Assembly: GCA_013180625.2 (NCBI GenBank)
Contig: SNVD02003230.1
Coordinates: 62,001 to 126,000 of the forward strand
DNA: 64,000 nt
Reading direction: 5' to 3'
Origin: Boswellia sacra
Taxonomy: Eukaryota > Streptophyta > Magnoliopsida > Sapindales > Burseraceae
The position numbers were made by a program, and so were the translations under genes. This document shows, one piece after another, positions 33,634 to 43,624 of this stretch. The first letter of the stretch is position 1; the number at the start of each line of letters is the position of its first letter. Below the pieces are notes generated by a model. That model ran no database searches. It was given only the letters and a program-made list of their open reading frames with translations, and had not been told where the DNA came from.

Positions 33634-36600
33634 TTAATTGACCCAGTCGCCAACGTCAAGTGCAGACATTAATCCTGAATTTTCTGAATTGCAAATCATA
33701 TCATGATAAAAAGTAGCAGGTGTTGAGCAAAAACCTTTTTTAGAACCAGGAAAGAAGTCGCTGAATGCTTGTCCAAATGTTGTAGATTCATTGGAGAACC
33801 TCACAGATTCCCTAACAAACTTGTCATCCACCACTGAAATTCAAAGAGGACATATTAAACGAGGATGTGAACTGAAATTCCTTCCCAAAATTCCGCAACA
33901 AAAGTAACAATAAGAAAGATGAAATACTATAATAAAATTAAAGTTTGACAAGAAATTCCATCCGTGATCAGAGCCATGGTAAAGTTTATGCAAACAAATG
34001 CCATCTTTATTGGTCAATAAGGATATAGCATGTCATCTTTATTAATCAATCATGAGGTAATTAAGATTTATATAAACTTTAACGTCTAATAATCCAAAGT
34101 AGTCAAAGTCATTAAATAACTAAAAAATAACAAATAAATTTCACATTGAATACCTTCAATGTTGGAAACAGAAAAAGAATCCTAGATGTCTATGGTTTAA
34201 CATGAATATAAACATGCGAAATATCAATAAGTGGGACTGAGTTCAAATACCAAAAAAAAAAAAAAAAATGATTCAACCAATCTCTCCTGAAGCCTCATTG
34301 AAAAACAAAACAATATAGTATGGTAGCCATATTCATCTAAAGACAACCAGGAGAATGAGAAATCTCCATATTGTAGTTGAAGAAACACCAAAGTCGTATA
34401 GTCACAGCAACCACAGTGAAAAATCAGCAAGAAGATTTCTAGGATTAAAAATAAAATAAAATAAAATAAGATAACTTAAAATTATTTAAATCACTCCTCC
34501 TTTACAAATTCATCTAAGTATAACCCAAGAGATGGCTTTCACCTGAGAAAGGTTGGCTACAGTATGGGCACAACTGCAATTCATCATCATTCAAAGCAGA
34601 TCTGCAATTACATTACTTTAAAGGTCAGATAACTTACATCATAAAACTACCCTGTAAAACCCCTAATTGTTGGTATGAGGCAAAATAGGTTTTCTTACTT
34701 GAATATTTGGAAATCATTTCCACAGTTTGGGCACTGCACAGAAACCATGCAATGGAAGGTTGAGAAATAAATAAAGAAGCAATTAGTCATAATCCGAATA
34801 AACAAACGAAAAAAAAACCCTCAGCTTATTGAAGAATGAGAAAGCAACATCGAAAATTGAAGCATTGGAGCAAAAATATCAACTTATGACTTTTCTAAGT
34901 TAACAGAAACTGAGAAGAGTGTTAGCAATGATCTGTTAAGTCAAGGGAGGCAAAGGTAAGGAACAAAATTTTAAGGAAGCCTTACACTGCTTTGCACCAT
35001 ATCTCGATTTGCCCACCAAAGAAAAGCTCCGAAGCCCACAATAGGAACAAGCACTGCAATGAGCTGTAGTAGAGAAGTCATTACTACATTAGATTGAATT
35101 ACATGTATTTGTGTCATTTTCAACAGAATAAAATCATATAGGGCCTTAATATATGAAGATCATTTGATAATTGTCTGTCTCAGGTAACAAGTTTTTAGTA
35201 CTCGAAACAAGTCAAAGATATGCCTTTAAAGGTATAAAAGCATAAGACAAGTGATGAAATAAAAATCAAAAGGTAGCAAAGCTGGGCTAAGCAACACAAC
35301 TCAAAAAGGTCAAGTGGAATAAATAACTATATTAAGTAACAAGATTATTCAAAACCAAAAAGATCATACAATATGTTACAAACCCATGGGTAGAACTCAT
35401 CCTTAAAAACCGGCTTGTTCGCAACGTGGGCTAACTCTGATATCAATTGTCACAGACCCATGGATAGAACTCATCCTTAAAAACCGGCTTGTAAGGAGAT
35501 GATGTCCAAAGACTTTTAAGCCACCAACTAATCTCATACTTAGTCGATGTGTGATTCTAACAACACCATAGACTAATCCCATACTTAGTTTGATGTGGAA
35601 CCGTCACACAATATGAAGTTCCTAAGCTTCCTTTTGTTTTTTTTCCCCCCTCTGAATGACATGAACTAAAATTAATTCCAAGTTCAACTTTCCCTTTCTA
35701 CCACTTGTGGTAAAAGGTGCATGTAATAAAAAGTTGAAGAATTTATTGAAAGTAAAAAAATAAAAATAAAAATAAAAAATAACAAAAAAATTATGGAAGT
35801 TACAGACTAAGTTTAAAACATGATATAAACAGAGAACTGGTTCAAAAATTCAAAGCAACTTCTATGAAACATAATGCAATGGCATCGTAGAACCAGCTAG
35901 CACGTCTCAAGATCATAAAATCATTCTTCAGGATAGCCGGTAAGCGTAATTTGATCAAAGAACAATTGGACCACCAGAATTCAGAATATCGAGCAAACAA
36001 CAATAAGAGATAAAGGTACATGACCAATGCAACAATAATGCCTCAATTATAAATTCATTAAACGACTTCACAACAAATTATGGAATCAACAAAAGCTTCA
36101 ATTTCGGAAATGAAGGAATAAGAAAACATTAAAATTAAGGTGAAATTACATATGCTCAGCATTGCAGGCTAAATTTGCATCAACACATACGTACAAATAG
36201 ACATATACATGCATACAGTAACTCTGAGAAGATACATAGAAATAAAAGGAGATACCCAAATAGAGACAATAGCATCCAAAACCCAACCAAGCTGTCCAGT
36301 CATTGAAAGGTAAGTCAACCCAATAGCCAAAGCAAGATTACCCAGAACCCTGGCATTGGTACCGTTATCTCTTCCACCACCGCCACCACCACCATTAAAC
36401 CCAAAACCCTGATTAAACCTCACCAAAACCACCCTTTTCTTTCTCTTCAGGCTCTCCTCTCTCACCAAAGTCCCTCCTTTGCTTCTCAACCACCATCTCT
36501 CCTCCCCAAAAGCTCTCAACTTGTAGCTGTTTTGCTGCAAAGGATCAAACTTTGGCCTTGATAGAGAGTAATAAGAAATGGGTTTCCTGCAAAAATGAAC

Positions 36601-36654
36601 ATGCAAAGTGTAAAAGGCTGAGAGGTTGATGGAGGATTGTAGAAGTGTTGACAT
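33634..36654 (-). CDS. Plastid-targeted zinc-ribbon membrane protein (putative)
   Basis: Five exons on the minus strand, 36654-36256, 35063-34986, 34733-34699, 34601-34543 and 33833-33634. All junctions are GT-AG with compatible phases and give 256 aa. The first 50-80 residues are Ser- and Arg-rich with few acids, like a chloroplast transit peptide. A Gly run (about residues 88-94) is followed by two hydrophobic segments (about 104-120 and 134-149), then two cysteine pairs, CPNC 160-163 and CPYC 182-185, that could bind one zinc ion. The C-terminus is soluble. I recognise the type, a plastid membrane protein with a rubredoxin/zinc-ribbon-like loop, but not a named gene. The ATG at 36654 was chosen because the residues upstream in frame are unlike a transit peptide. 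A young LTR element lies 0.8 kb upstream in the same orientation. Confidence 0.8.
35385..35608 (-). mobile_element. TRIM-like LTR remnant in intron 1
   Basis: Segment 35449-35608 has the inverted ends tgtcac and cgtcaca. On the minus strand it is followed by attgatatcagag, a primer-binding-like site, and then by a second, partial copy of its terminal 36 bp (cccatggRtagaactcatcc at 35393 and 35457). A short LTR, a primer site and a partial second LTR fit a miniature retroelement (TRIM) that is truncated. It lies wholly within intron 1 of the zinc-ribbon gene. Confidence 0.5.
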
Positions 36655-37047
36655 GGGAAAGATGGTAAATTTATAAAATAGAAAAATTAAAGCAACGGCT
36701 TTGGATTTGGAATTGTATTGCTTATTGAGAATTTCATAGCTTAATGATAAACCCAAATAGATTTTTCAATGTCATTTGTATCGTGCTAGCTCTCACTTTC
36801 TGGCTTTAGATACCACAAGTCCCTAGTGGCCTGTGGGAGTGCGCCACGTGTTTTTGGAGGAGAGTTGCTTCTAGCAGTTGCTGAGATAACGACTGCCTTT
36901 GCTTTTGAGCAATCGGCCTGGTTTTGATTGATCCTTGCAAAGCCAAGTCGAAGTACCCACAAAGATTGAAATTTACTTTGAAGCTTGATGGATAGGTGGT
37001 AGTCCAAATATGGAAGCTATACAAAAGGCATCGTTGTCATTTCATTT

Positions 37048-37420
37048 TTAGTGTAATATATTGAAATTCATATTAAAAAACGAAGCGGGCCGTTAGTTTT
37101 GAGTTAAGCATTTTTGTTTTCAAAATTTTTAATTTAACAGGAGAATTAAAAGAAATAAATATACCTTCTATCGAAGATTGAATTATATTAAAATATGTTT
37201 GATTACATATATTTAAAATTTTTATTTTAAATAAATTATAATTTAAAATTTAAAAAATAATTTTTTAATATTAAAAAGATTAAAAGTAAAATATTTATTA
37301 AATAATATTAATTTGTAATGGAAAGTTAAAAACTATTTAAAAGTAAAATAAAGAAAAGACATGTGAGATAAAGAATGAACAACAAAAGTTGTTCTTGGTT
37401 TTTCTCAAAACGCTGCAGCT
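37048..37420. repeat. Dispersed repeat, copy 1
   Basis: About 373 bp, starting ttagtgtaatatattgaaatt and ending at gcagct. It matches 63203-63579 in the same orientation, 26 kb away, with modest divergence. It is AT-rich and non-coding. This copy continues for a few bases to the Gag-only LTR element insertion. Confidence 0.85.
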
Positions 37421-37692
37421 GAGGTGTTGTACCTTGTGTCACGGCCTTATTGTTTCACAATCGGAGACCGTGCGGCCTTAGGCGCTAACATACTCCAAAA
37501 TGCACCTAAGTAAGCCTTATTCCGCTTTAAGAGAGGTTCAAGCGAAAGAGAACAAGGACACGAGAGATTTGGGTGAGGAAATATTCACTATACACAAGGT
37601 AGTTTATAATGTATGCAAGACTCTTGAACACTTGAGTCTTTCTTGAATCCCATGACTTTGCATGACTTGCTTTACAAATGAGTGCTCACCCC

Positions 37693-37700
37693 TATTTATA
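37693..37700 (-). promoter_or_regulatory. LTR TATA box
   Basis: On the minus strand the sequence is gcctataaatagggg, a strong plant TATA context. Transcripts should start about 30 bp further, near 37665. The same box is present in the other LTR. Confidence 0.7.
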
Positions 37701-37918
37701 GGCAAGCACCTCCTCAATGTGTGGCTAACATTGCGCCACATTTCGCAACCCTATTGGCCAATCAAGTACCTAGAACATTCATATTCTAGACCCTTCATAG
37801 ATATTTTTAAGCTTGCTTGTTGGCTAAGTAATTCTAGAGACATCCACAAGTTACTACACAACTCTACCCTGCACTAGACATCCCTAGAACATTCTAGACT
37901 CAAGATATTTCTCCAAGC

Positions 37919-37931
37919 TTCTAGAATATTC
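37919..37931. promoter_or_regulatory. Three-unit heat shock element in the LTR
   Basis: TTC-ta-GAA-ta-TTC: three inverted pentamers at exact 5-bp spacing, a perfect core site for a heat shock factor trimer. A partial site (GAA-ca-TTC-ta-GAc) precedes it at 37887-37899. Confidence 0.6.
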
Positions 37932-38027
37932 CGCGGCCTTCCATCATCTTCCGCCACCTTCTAGATTCTTCCAGAGCCTTCTTGAGTCCTCTGCATGCAT
38001 CTCATGCCTTCCGGATTCTTCCGGATC

Positions 38028-38075
38028 TTCCGGAATGTTCCGGAATGTTGCGGAACCTTCTAGAACCTTCTGGAA
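38028..38075. promoter_or_regulatory. Ten-unit heat shock element array (3' LTR)
   Basis: Alternating TTC and GAA triplets sit in exact 5-bp register from 38028 to 38075: TTC, GAA, TTC, GAA, TTg, GAA, TTC, GAA, TTC, GAA. Only one base in the ten units departs from the nGAAn consensus. Heat shock factors bind as trimers to three such units, so this array could hold about three trimers. It lies in U3, about 330 bp upstream of the LTR TATA box. Confidence 0.7.
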
Positions 38076-38450
38076 CGCCACACCCATTCTTTGCACCATG
38101 GAATCCTCCTCGACGCAAGGATCCCAAATCACCATAACACTTGCCCCAAAAACCCAATCCTTCGTGTGCTTCGGTGTAAGGTTGGCGCAAAACCATGCGC
38201 GTATCATGCGGGGTGTGACATCCTCCCCCATCCGATTTCGCGACGCCCTCGTCGCGTCTTCGAGGATGCACCAATGGTTGCGAGCAAGCGGTCTTTCCTC
38301 CATGTCGCCGCTTCTTCCTCGCATGCCTACGTCGCCTTTTGGTTGCCTTCGCCTGTGTACCCGTGTACTTGGCAACCCCATTCGTCATCTTGCCTCCCTT
38401 CGTGTAGCCTCCCTCTACGCGCACTCCTTTACCATCCTCTTGTAATTGCA

Positions 38451-40175
38451 TCACCCTAGATGCATGGTGTCGGAGCTTGGCGCGGCTACGGTGTAAAGCA
38501 TGCATGGACCACCCTCCGAGATGCAAACCGCGTTGCATCGAGGCCATATCATCACATCATAGCGCCTCAAAAAGTCCATGCCTAACGCTATATTTGAAGT
38601 GTCCAAGGGAGCTGCGGAGAGATCGACCTTACCTCTCCAAGGACCTAATTGCAGCTCAACCCCATGAGCAACTCCATCAAGGGGTATGGCTTCCGCATTC
38701 GCCGCCTTGATTCGTGCTCGCCCCTTCTCGAGTCGTAGGCCTAACCTCTTGGCCTCACTCGTACTGATGAAGTTATGTGTGGCACCCGTGTCGACCAACA
38801 CCCTTGTGGTCTTGCCATTGATGCGTGCCTCTAAGTGCATCAATGATCGATCTAGTGGCTTGGGAGGTGTGGAGGTTTGCGTCAAGGAATTAAGGACTTG
38901 CATAGCACCCATGCACGCTGGCTCTTATGCCTCCTCATATTCTTGGAGCATGGCATTCAATTTGTGTCTCTTTGGGCAATCCCGCGCCCAATGTGGACCA
39001 TCACACAAGAAACACTTTAAGTTGGGTGACAGCTCCTTCCTATTATTTCTCCTATGGTGGTCATCACGTCTCCTATCTCTACCATTATGAGGACGTTGAT
39101 GACGTGGGGATCTATCTTCCTCTTCACTACTATCATGATTATAGGGAGTTTCAATGTGTCTTGAAGACTCACCTCTATGGTAGTCGACAAGAGTTTCTGC
39201 AACTGTGAGTGCAGTAGCGATGTCCTTCACTCCCCTCCTTTGCAACTCTTGGTATGCCCATGGTTGCAAGCCGTCCATGAAGTTGAAGAGAAGATCTGCC
39301 TCACTCATGTTATTGACTTGGAGCATCAACCCTGAAAATTTCTCCACGTATTCGCAACTCGAGCGCGTATGCCTCAACTCCTTCATGTGCTTCCTTGCGT
39401 CAAATGACACATTCTCTGGATAGAATTGGCGTTTCAACTCCCTTTGTAGATCCGCCCATGTGTCTATGACACACACACCATTTCTAATTTCTGCATACTT
39501 TCGATGCCACCAACTAGCTGCAAGATCTGTGAGATAAAGGGTTGCAGTGTTTACCTTGACCCTCTCATCTAGGATCCCTAATGCGTCGAAATACCTCTCC
39601 ATGTGCCAAAAGAAGTTATCCAATTCCTTGGCATCCCTTTTACCACTATATTCTTTGGGTTTGGGTGCCTCAATCCGCGGAATAACAAGTGTGGGTGTCG
39701 CTACCGCAGCGCCACTCGCTACCGACCTCTTGAGCATGGCTACCTCAGCCTTTGTCTCACCTAATCCCGTACTCAGTTCTTCTACCTGAGTTTGGACCTT
39801 GGCCAAGACTTCCAGCACCCTTGCTTGGAAAGCATGAACCTCCTGACGTAGTGCTTCGGTGGCGGCCTCGGAACTTTACATGAATTCCTTGAGCTCATTA
39901 CCTTGGCTTTCCATCTTGCCATTGAGCTCCTCCACGCTTTGCTCCATGCCTTGCTCTAGCCTATCTAGCCTCTCTAGCGTATCGGCCATGGCTAGCTCCA
40001 CCTTGACTAATCGAGTCGCCATAGCGCTCATTACGTCACGAGACTTTTCTTGGCCACGAGTCTTCTTCCCTCCAACGGAAGCTTCCCCACGCCCCCTACT
40101 TTCCTCACTCACGACCGGAATCTCTGCCATCGTGTCAAACTCGTTCTCAACACCCCACAATCGAACCTTGGCCAA
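38451..40175 (-). pseudogene. Gag-protease ORF of the TR-GAG element
   Basis: One continuous reading frame from 40175 to 38451, interrupted by two in-frame stops (39876-39878 and 38925-38927). The N-terminal part (to 39876) is charged and coiled-coil-like. Residues encoded at 39818-38925 form a retrotransposon Gag domain, with an AASWWHRKYAE segment and W..L...L...FYP, ending in a CCHC knuckle (CFLCDGPHWARDC). The last part, 38912-38451, is a retropepsin-like protease with the active site VLVDTGATHNF. The two stops may be true inactivation or may be read through. With both in place only partial Gag and protease pieces can be made. Confidence 0.88.
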
Positions 40176-40176
40176 A

Positions 40177-40193
40177 CCTCAGTTCTGATACCA
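40177..40193 (-). other. tRNA primer-binding site of the TR-GAG element
   Basis: On the minus strand, two bases after the 5' LTR, the sequence tggtatcagaactgagg matches the 3' end of initiator tRNA-Met in its first part (tggtatcaga). Confidence 0.8.
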
Positions 40194-40195
40194 AC

Positions 40196-40979
40196 TGTCA
40201 CGGCCTTATTGTTTCACAAGCGGAGACTGTGCGGCCTTAGGCGCTAACACACTCCAAAGTGCACCTAAGTAAGCCTTACTCCGCTTTAAGAGAGGTTCAA
40301 GCGAAAGAGAACAAGGACACGAGAGATTTGGGTGAGGAAATATTTACTATACATAAGGTAGTTTACAATGCATGCAAGACTCTTGAACACTTGAGTCTTT
40401 CTTGAATCCCATGACTTTGCATAACTTGCTTTACAAATGAGTGCTCACCCCTATTTATAGGCAAGCACCTCCTCAATGTGTGGCTAACATTGCGCCACAT
40501 TTCGCAACCCTATTGGCCAACCAAGTACCTAGAACATTCATATTCTAGACCCTTCATAGATATTTTTAAGCTTGCTTGTTGGCCAAGTAATTCTAGAGAC
40601 ATCCACAAGTTACTACACAACTCTACCCTACACTAGACATCCCTAGAACATTCTAGACTCAAGATATTTCTCCAAGCTTCTAGAATATTCCGCGGCCTTC
40701 CATCATCTTCCGTCACCTTCTAGATTCTTCCAGAGCCTTCTTGAGTCCTCTGCATGCATCTCATGCCTTCCGGATTCTTCCGGATCTTTCGGAATGTTCC
40801 GGAATATTGCGGAACCTTCTAGAACCTTCTGGAACGCCACACACATTCTTTGCACCATGGAATCCTCCTCGACGCAAGGATCCCAAATCACCATAACACT
40901 TGCCCCAAAAACCCAATCCTTCGTGTGCTTCGGTGCAAGGTTGGCGCAAAACCATGCGCGTATCACGCAGGGTGTGACA
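40196..40979 (-). repeat. 5' LTR of the TR-GAG element
   Basis: 784 bp, the same length as the 3' LTR. It provides the promoter of the element itself. Confidence 0.93.
40787..40834. promoter_or_regulatory. Heat shock element array (5' LTR)
   Basis: Same register as the 3' LTR array. The first unit has changed to TTT and the fifth is TTg. The other eight of ten triplets match. The run from 40812 to 40834 is GAA, TTC, GAA, TTC, GAA, five perfect consecutive units. Confidence 0.7.
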
Positions 40980-42107
40980 CTTGGCTGTCCGTTTTTTGAG
41001 TTCTCAAGGCAATATAGGTTGCCGAACATATACGCAAGGACTCCAAACAAATCCAAACCGAAACAAAAATGCCTAAAAAATTGAAAAGGGTAACAAAACG
41101 GTTTTCTTGTGAAAATTTTTATTTCGGAAATATAATAATAGAGTAATATAGGTATATAACTAAATTATACAATTAATAGAGCACAAATTTATTTAATTGA
41201 TAAAAATAAAAAATAAATTAACTCGATTATATATCTAATATTGTTGATAATAATATCATATTATTTAAGTTGTAAGAATTAGGATATAAATTTAAGAAGC
41301 ATTTATTCATTTATAATATCTTCTAAAGAAATATGCTGAGCCGGGTTACATAATATTGGGATGTAATTTCCACTAGCGGAAGGTAAATTACTACCACCAC
41401 CGACAAGTTTTACTTGTTGATTTGAGAAATAATCTCACTGAATTGTTTTTTTCCTTGTTATTTTGAATGTTTCCAACTAATTCAAAAAAGGGTCTTTGAC
41501 ACACTCAGCTTGATGTTCTGAAACTGTATTGACCAGAGACAAGTTTGCAGATTCTGATGAAACTGAAGAGCGGCTGGTTGCCTCTCTCTTAAAGCAATGA
41601 CAATGCTACAATCAACACCCTTCCATGAACTTGGATTAATAATTCTGGGAAGAAAGCTAGGTAACGATTGATATTGTTATTATATCAATATAAACATCAA
41701 TATAAACTATTGAACAAGAATCTTCAATACTGCAGAATGTTTCAATGGTTGGGACTTGAAATTAGATCAGTAACATAGTATAACCTTTGTATTGTTAATT
41801 TCATGACCTTACCTATTCACAGTTCGGTTATTTCTTATAAAGTGTATTTCTCTGCTAGAATACAAGTGCAGAACACCCAGTATTTCTTGTATGATATACT
41901 GAGCTGCTGCTAAACTCCACAGAGCTAGAACACAAAATGATGCCACATTGCACACTCATTTCCACATGGACCTAGTAATTCTGTTACTGATGTTCATAAA
42001 ATTTGCAAATCATGATTCTAATCGGTATCAACTTCAAGTGGCTTTAAAATCAATCTTTCTTCTCATCAAATTTCATACTAGATGTGGCCTGTTCATCTCT
42101 GTATGGT
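40980..42107. other. Intergenic DNA
   Basis: AT-rich and without a supported gene. A plus-strand frame at 41948-42454 overlaps the last exon of the DUF300 relic on the opposite strand and is a shadow of it. Confidence 0.5.
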
Positions 42108-43492
42108 TTAACACTGAACCGCATACTGTTGAAAAGCAGAAAAGAAAACCATCTGCACACACGCCAATGCGTTTTGGAGCCCCTCCTCAATATGCTCCAC
42201 ATCGAGCCAGAGATGATGAGATCGGATTGTTCTCAATGCTACAAGAATATCAAGCACAATACCCTGCGGAACAATCAAAGCAACCATCTCATCAACGAGT
42301 TCTATTCTCAAATGATGCAGCCATAGAATATCTGCAAAAAAAAGGAAGCAAGCGCCCCATTGGTTCAAATCCTGTCCACTCAATGATCCCTATTAGTATT
42401 ACTACATTCAAGTTTTCCTTAACATGTTCAAAAATGTTTGAGGAAGGTTTCTAGAAAAATAACTTCAAAAATACTACAATTTTTTATAGCTCGAGAGGAC
42501 AAAAAATTCTCTGATTTCATCTTTGTGACTTTTTTGACGCCTAGGTCAGAAACGGCTTTCACCCAAAGTCCACATAACTTTAGCATAAAAATTTAGTTTA
42601 CAGCTTAATGAGATTAAAATGTTGTAAAAATAACCTGATTGTGAGAAAGCTTGGGCATGGAAAATTACCTGCCAAAAGCAGAAAAAGACTATTCCTTGGA
42701 TGCAGAGAAACTTGGCAAGAGGTTTGTGTGGTTCCAACTCTTTGGCAAATAAATGGTAGAAAACCACAAGAGAATACAAAGCAAGTGACACTGAAATGTT
42801 CAGAATGATTGTGAATGTCCAGCTAATCCAACAGGAGTACAACCCAAGAAGTCGAAGAGTTATCGTCAAGATGGAGCTGACAGGCCGAATCACAACAAAC
42901 TGCCATGTCCCGGACTCGAGAAGCCTCAATGTATGCTGGTTCAATCGAGCTGTGCGAGGCTGCAAATGATGTAAATAATGAGTTAATAATTGAATGTTAG
43001 ACCATAATTCATCCACTTTATAAAATGTCCTGACAGAATCTAGCTTATCAAGTGCGACGCAAGAAAATTTATTCTGCTAAGTTAATTAATTAAGTCCTTT
43101 GATAATGAAAAGAACTGATAAAATATGGACAAAATCCAATCACCTGAAACAAACTCATCGGAAATGAATGTTGAATTTCCCGTCCTTTGATACCATCAGG
43201 CACTATATTTTGGCTTATAGATATGTTAAGGTAGCTGTACAGCGAAGCCAAGAACTTAGCTATCACCTGCACGTAATAAAAGCAAACTTACAAGCAATAA
43301 ATTGAGTCACTTACAAACTTCTTCCATTTTGGAAAAACGATAATAATATTAATAATAACTCACCAAGGCCTCATAAAATCCCTTAATCGACTCCATGAAC
43401 ATAAACAAGGCTGTATTTCCCAGAAAATCTAACAAACTAACATAGGAGTCGACTTTCAGGTAGTGAAGGTATGAAGGTGTAAAAAGTTCCAT
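42108..43492 (-). pseudogene. DUF300/TMEM184-like (organic solute transporter family) gene, truncated
   Basis: Four exons, 43492-43364, 43266-43144, 42959-42669 and 42263-42108, have good GT-AG borders and matching phases and encode 232 residues. The protein belongs to the multi-pass membrane DUF300 (Solute_trans_a) family, which includes LAZ1-like proteins. Recognisable blocks are AKFLASLYSYLNISIS, FPMSLFQ, TWQFVVIRP, FYHLFAKEL, KPLAKFLC and SHHLWLDVEH. The usual N-terminal exon with the first membrane segments is missing, and the frame ends at QQYAVQC*, short of the usual family C-terminus. Splicing and frame are otherwise intact, so a truncated protein is possible, but a decayed gene fragment is more likely. 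Confidence 0.75.
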
Positions 43493-43624
43493 CCTAAGCA
43501 TGTAGTCTTCTTCTAGTTCTTTATTTTTCTTTATTTATTTTGTAGTTTTTTTCCCCTCTTATATGATTTGCAGTAGTCGCTTTATTTTCGTTTTTAAATT
43601 ATAAATCTCAAGCTTTTCATGCAG

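Larger units (their letters stand above)
37437..38220 (-). repeat. 3' LTR of the TR-GAG element
   Basis: 784 bp. Read on the minus strand, U3 lies at high coordinates (38220 down to about 37665). It contains heat-shock-type elements, then a TATA box at 37693-37700, so this LTR can start transcripts that leave the element toward lower coordinates. Confidence 0.93.
37437..40979 (-). mobile_element. Young Gypsy-type TR-GAG retrotransposon
   Basis: Two 784-bp LTRs (37437-38220 and 40196-40979) with perfect tgtcac/gtgaca ends flank 1,975 bp. The 4-bp repeat cttg borders both sides. By eye the LTRs differ at only about 20 positions, mostly transitions, so the insertion is recent relative to the other elements. 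The interior has Gag and an aspartic protease but no reverse transcriptase, RNase H or integrase. It is thus a non-autonomous terminal-repeat element with Gag (TR-GAG type) that relies on a helper. Transcription runs on the minus strand. Confidence 0.93.

Noticed and set aside
36786..37024. Two overlapping minus-strand frames of about 72 codons upstream of the zinc-ribbon gene
   Set aside because: They lie in the presumed promoter and show no conserved motif or in-frame splice to exon 1.
38002..38547. Long frames on both strands at the 3' LTR boundary (136-181 codons)
   Set aside because: They come from LTR sequence of low complexity, including the heat-element array, and partly recur in the other LTR (40703-41084).
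42360..42385. tRNA-like B-box (ggttcaaatcc)
   Set aside because: No matching acceptor stem, D-loop or A-box upstream at the right distance, so I do not call a tRNA.
41948..42454. 168-codon plus-strand frame
   Set aside because: It overlaps the last exon of the DUF300 relic on the other strand and has no domain of its own.
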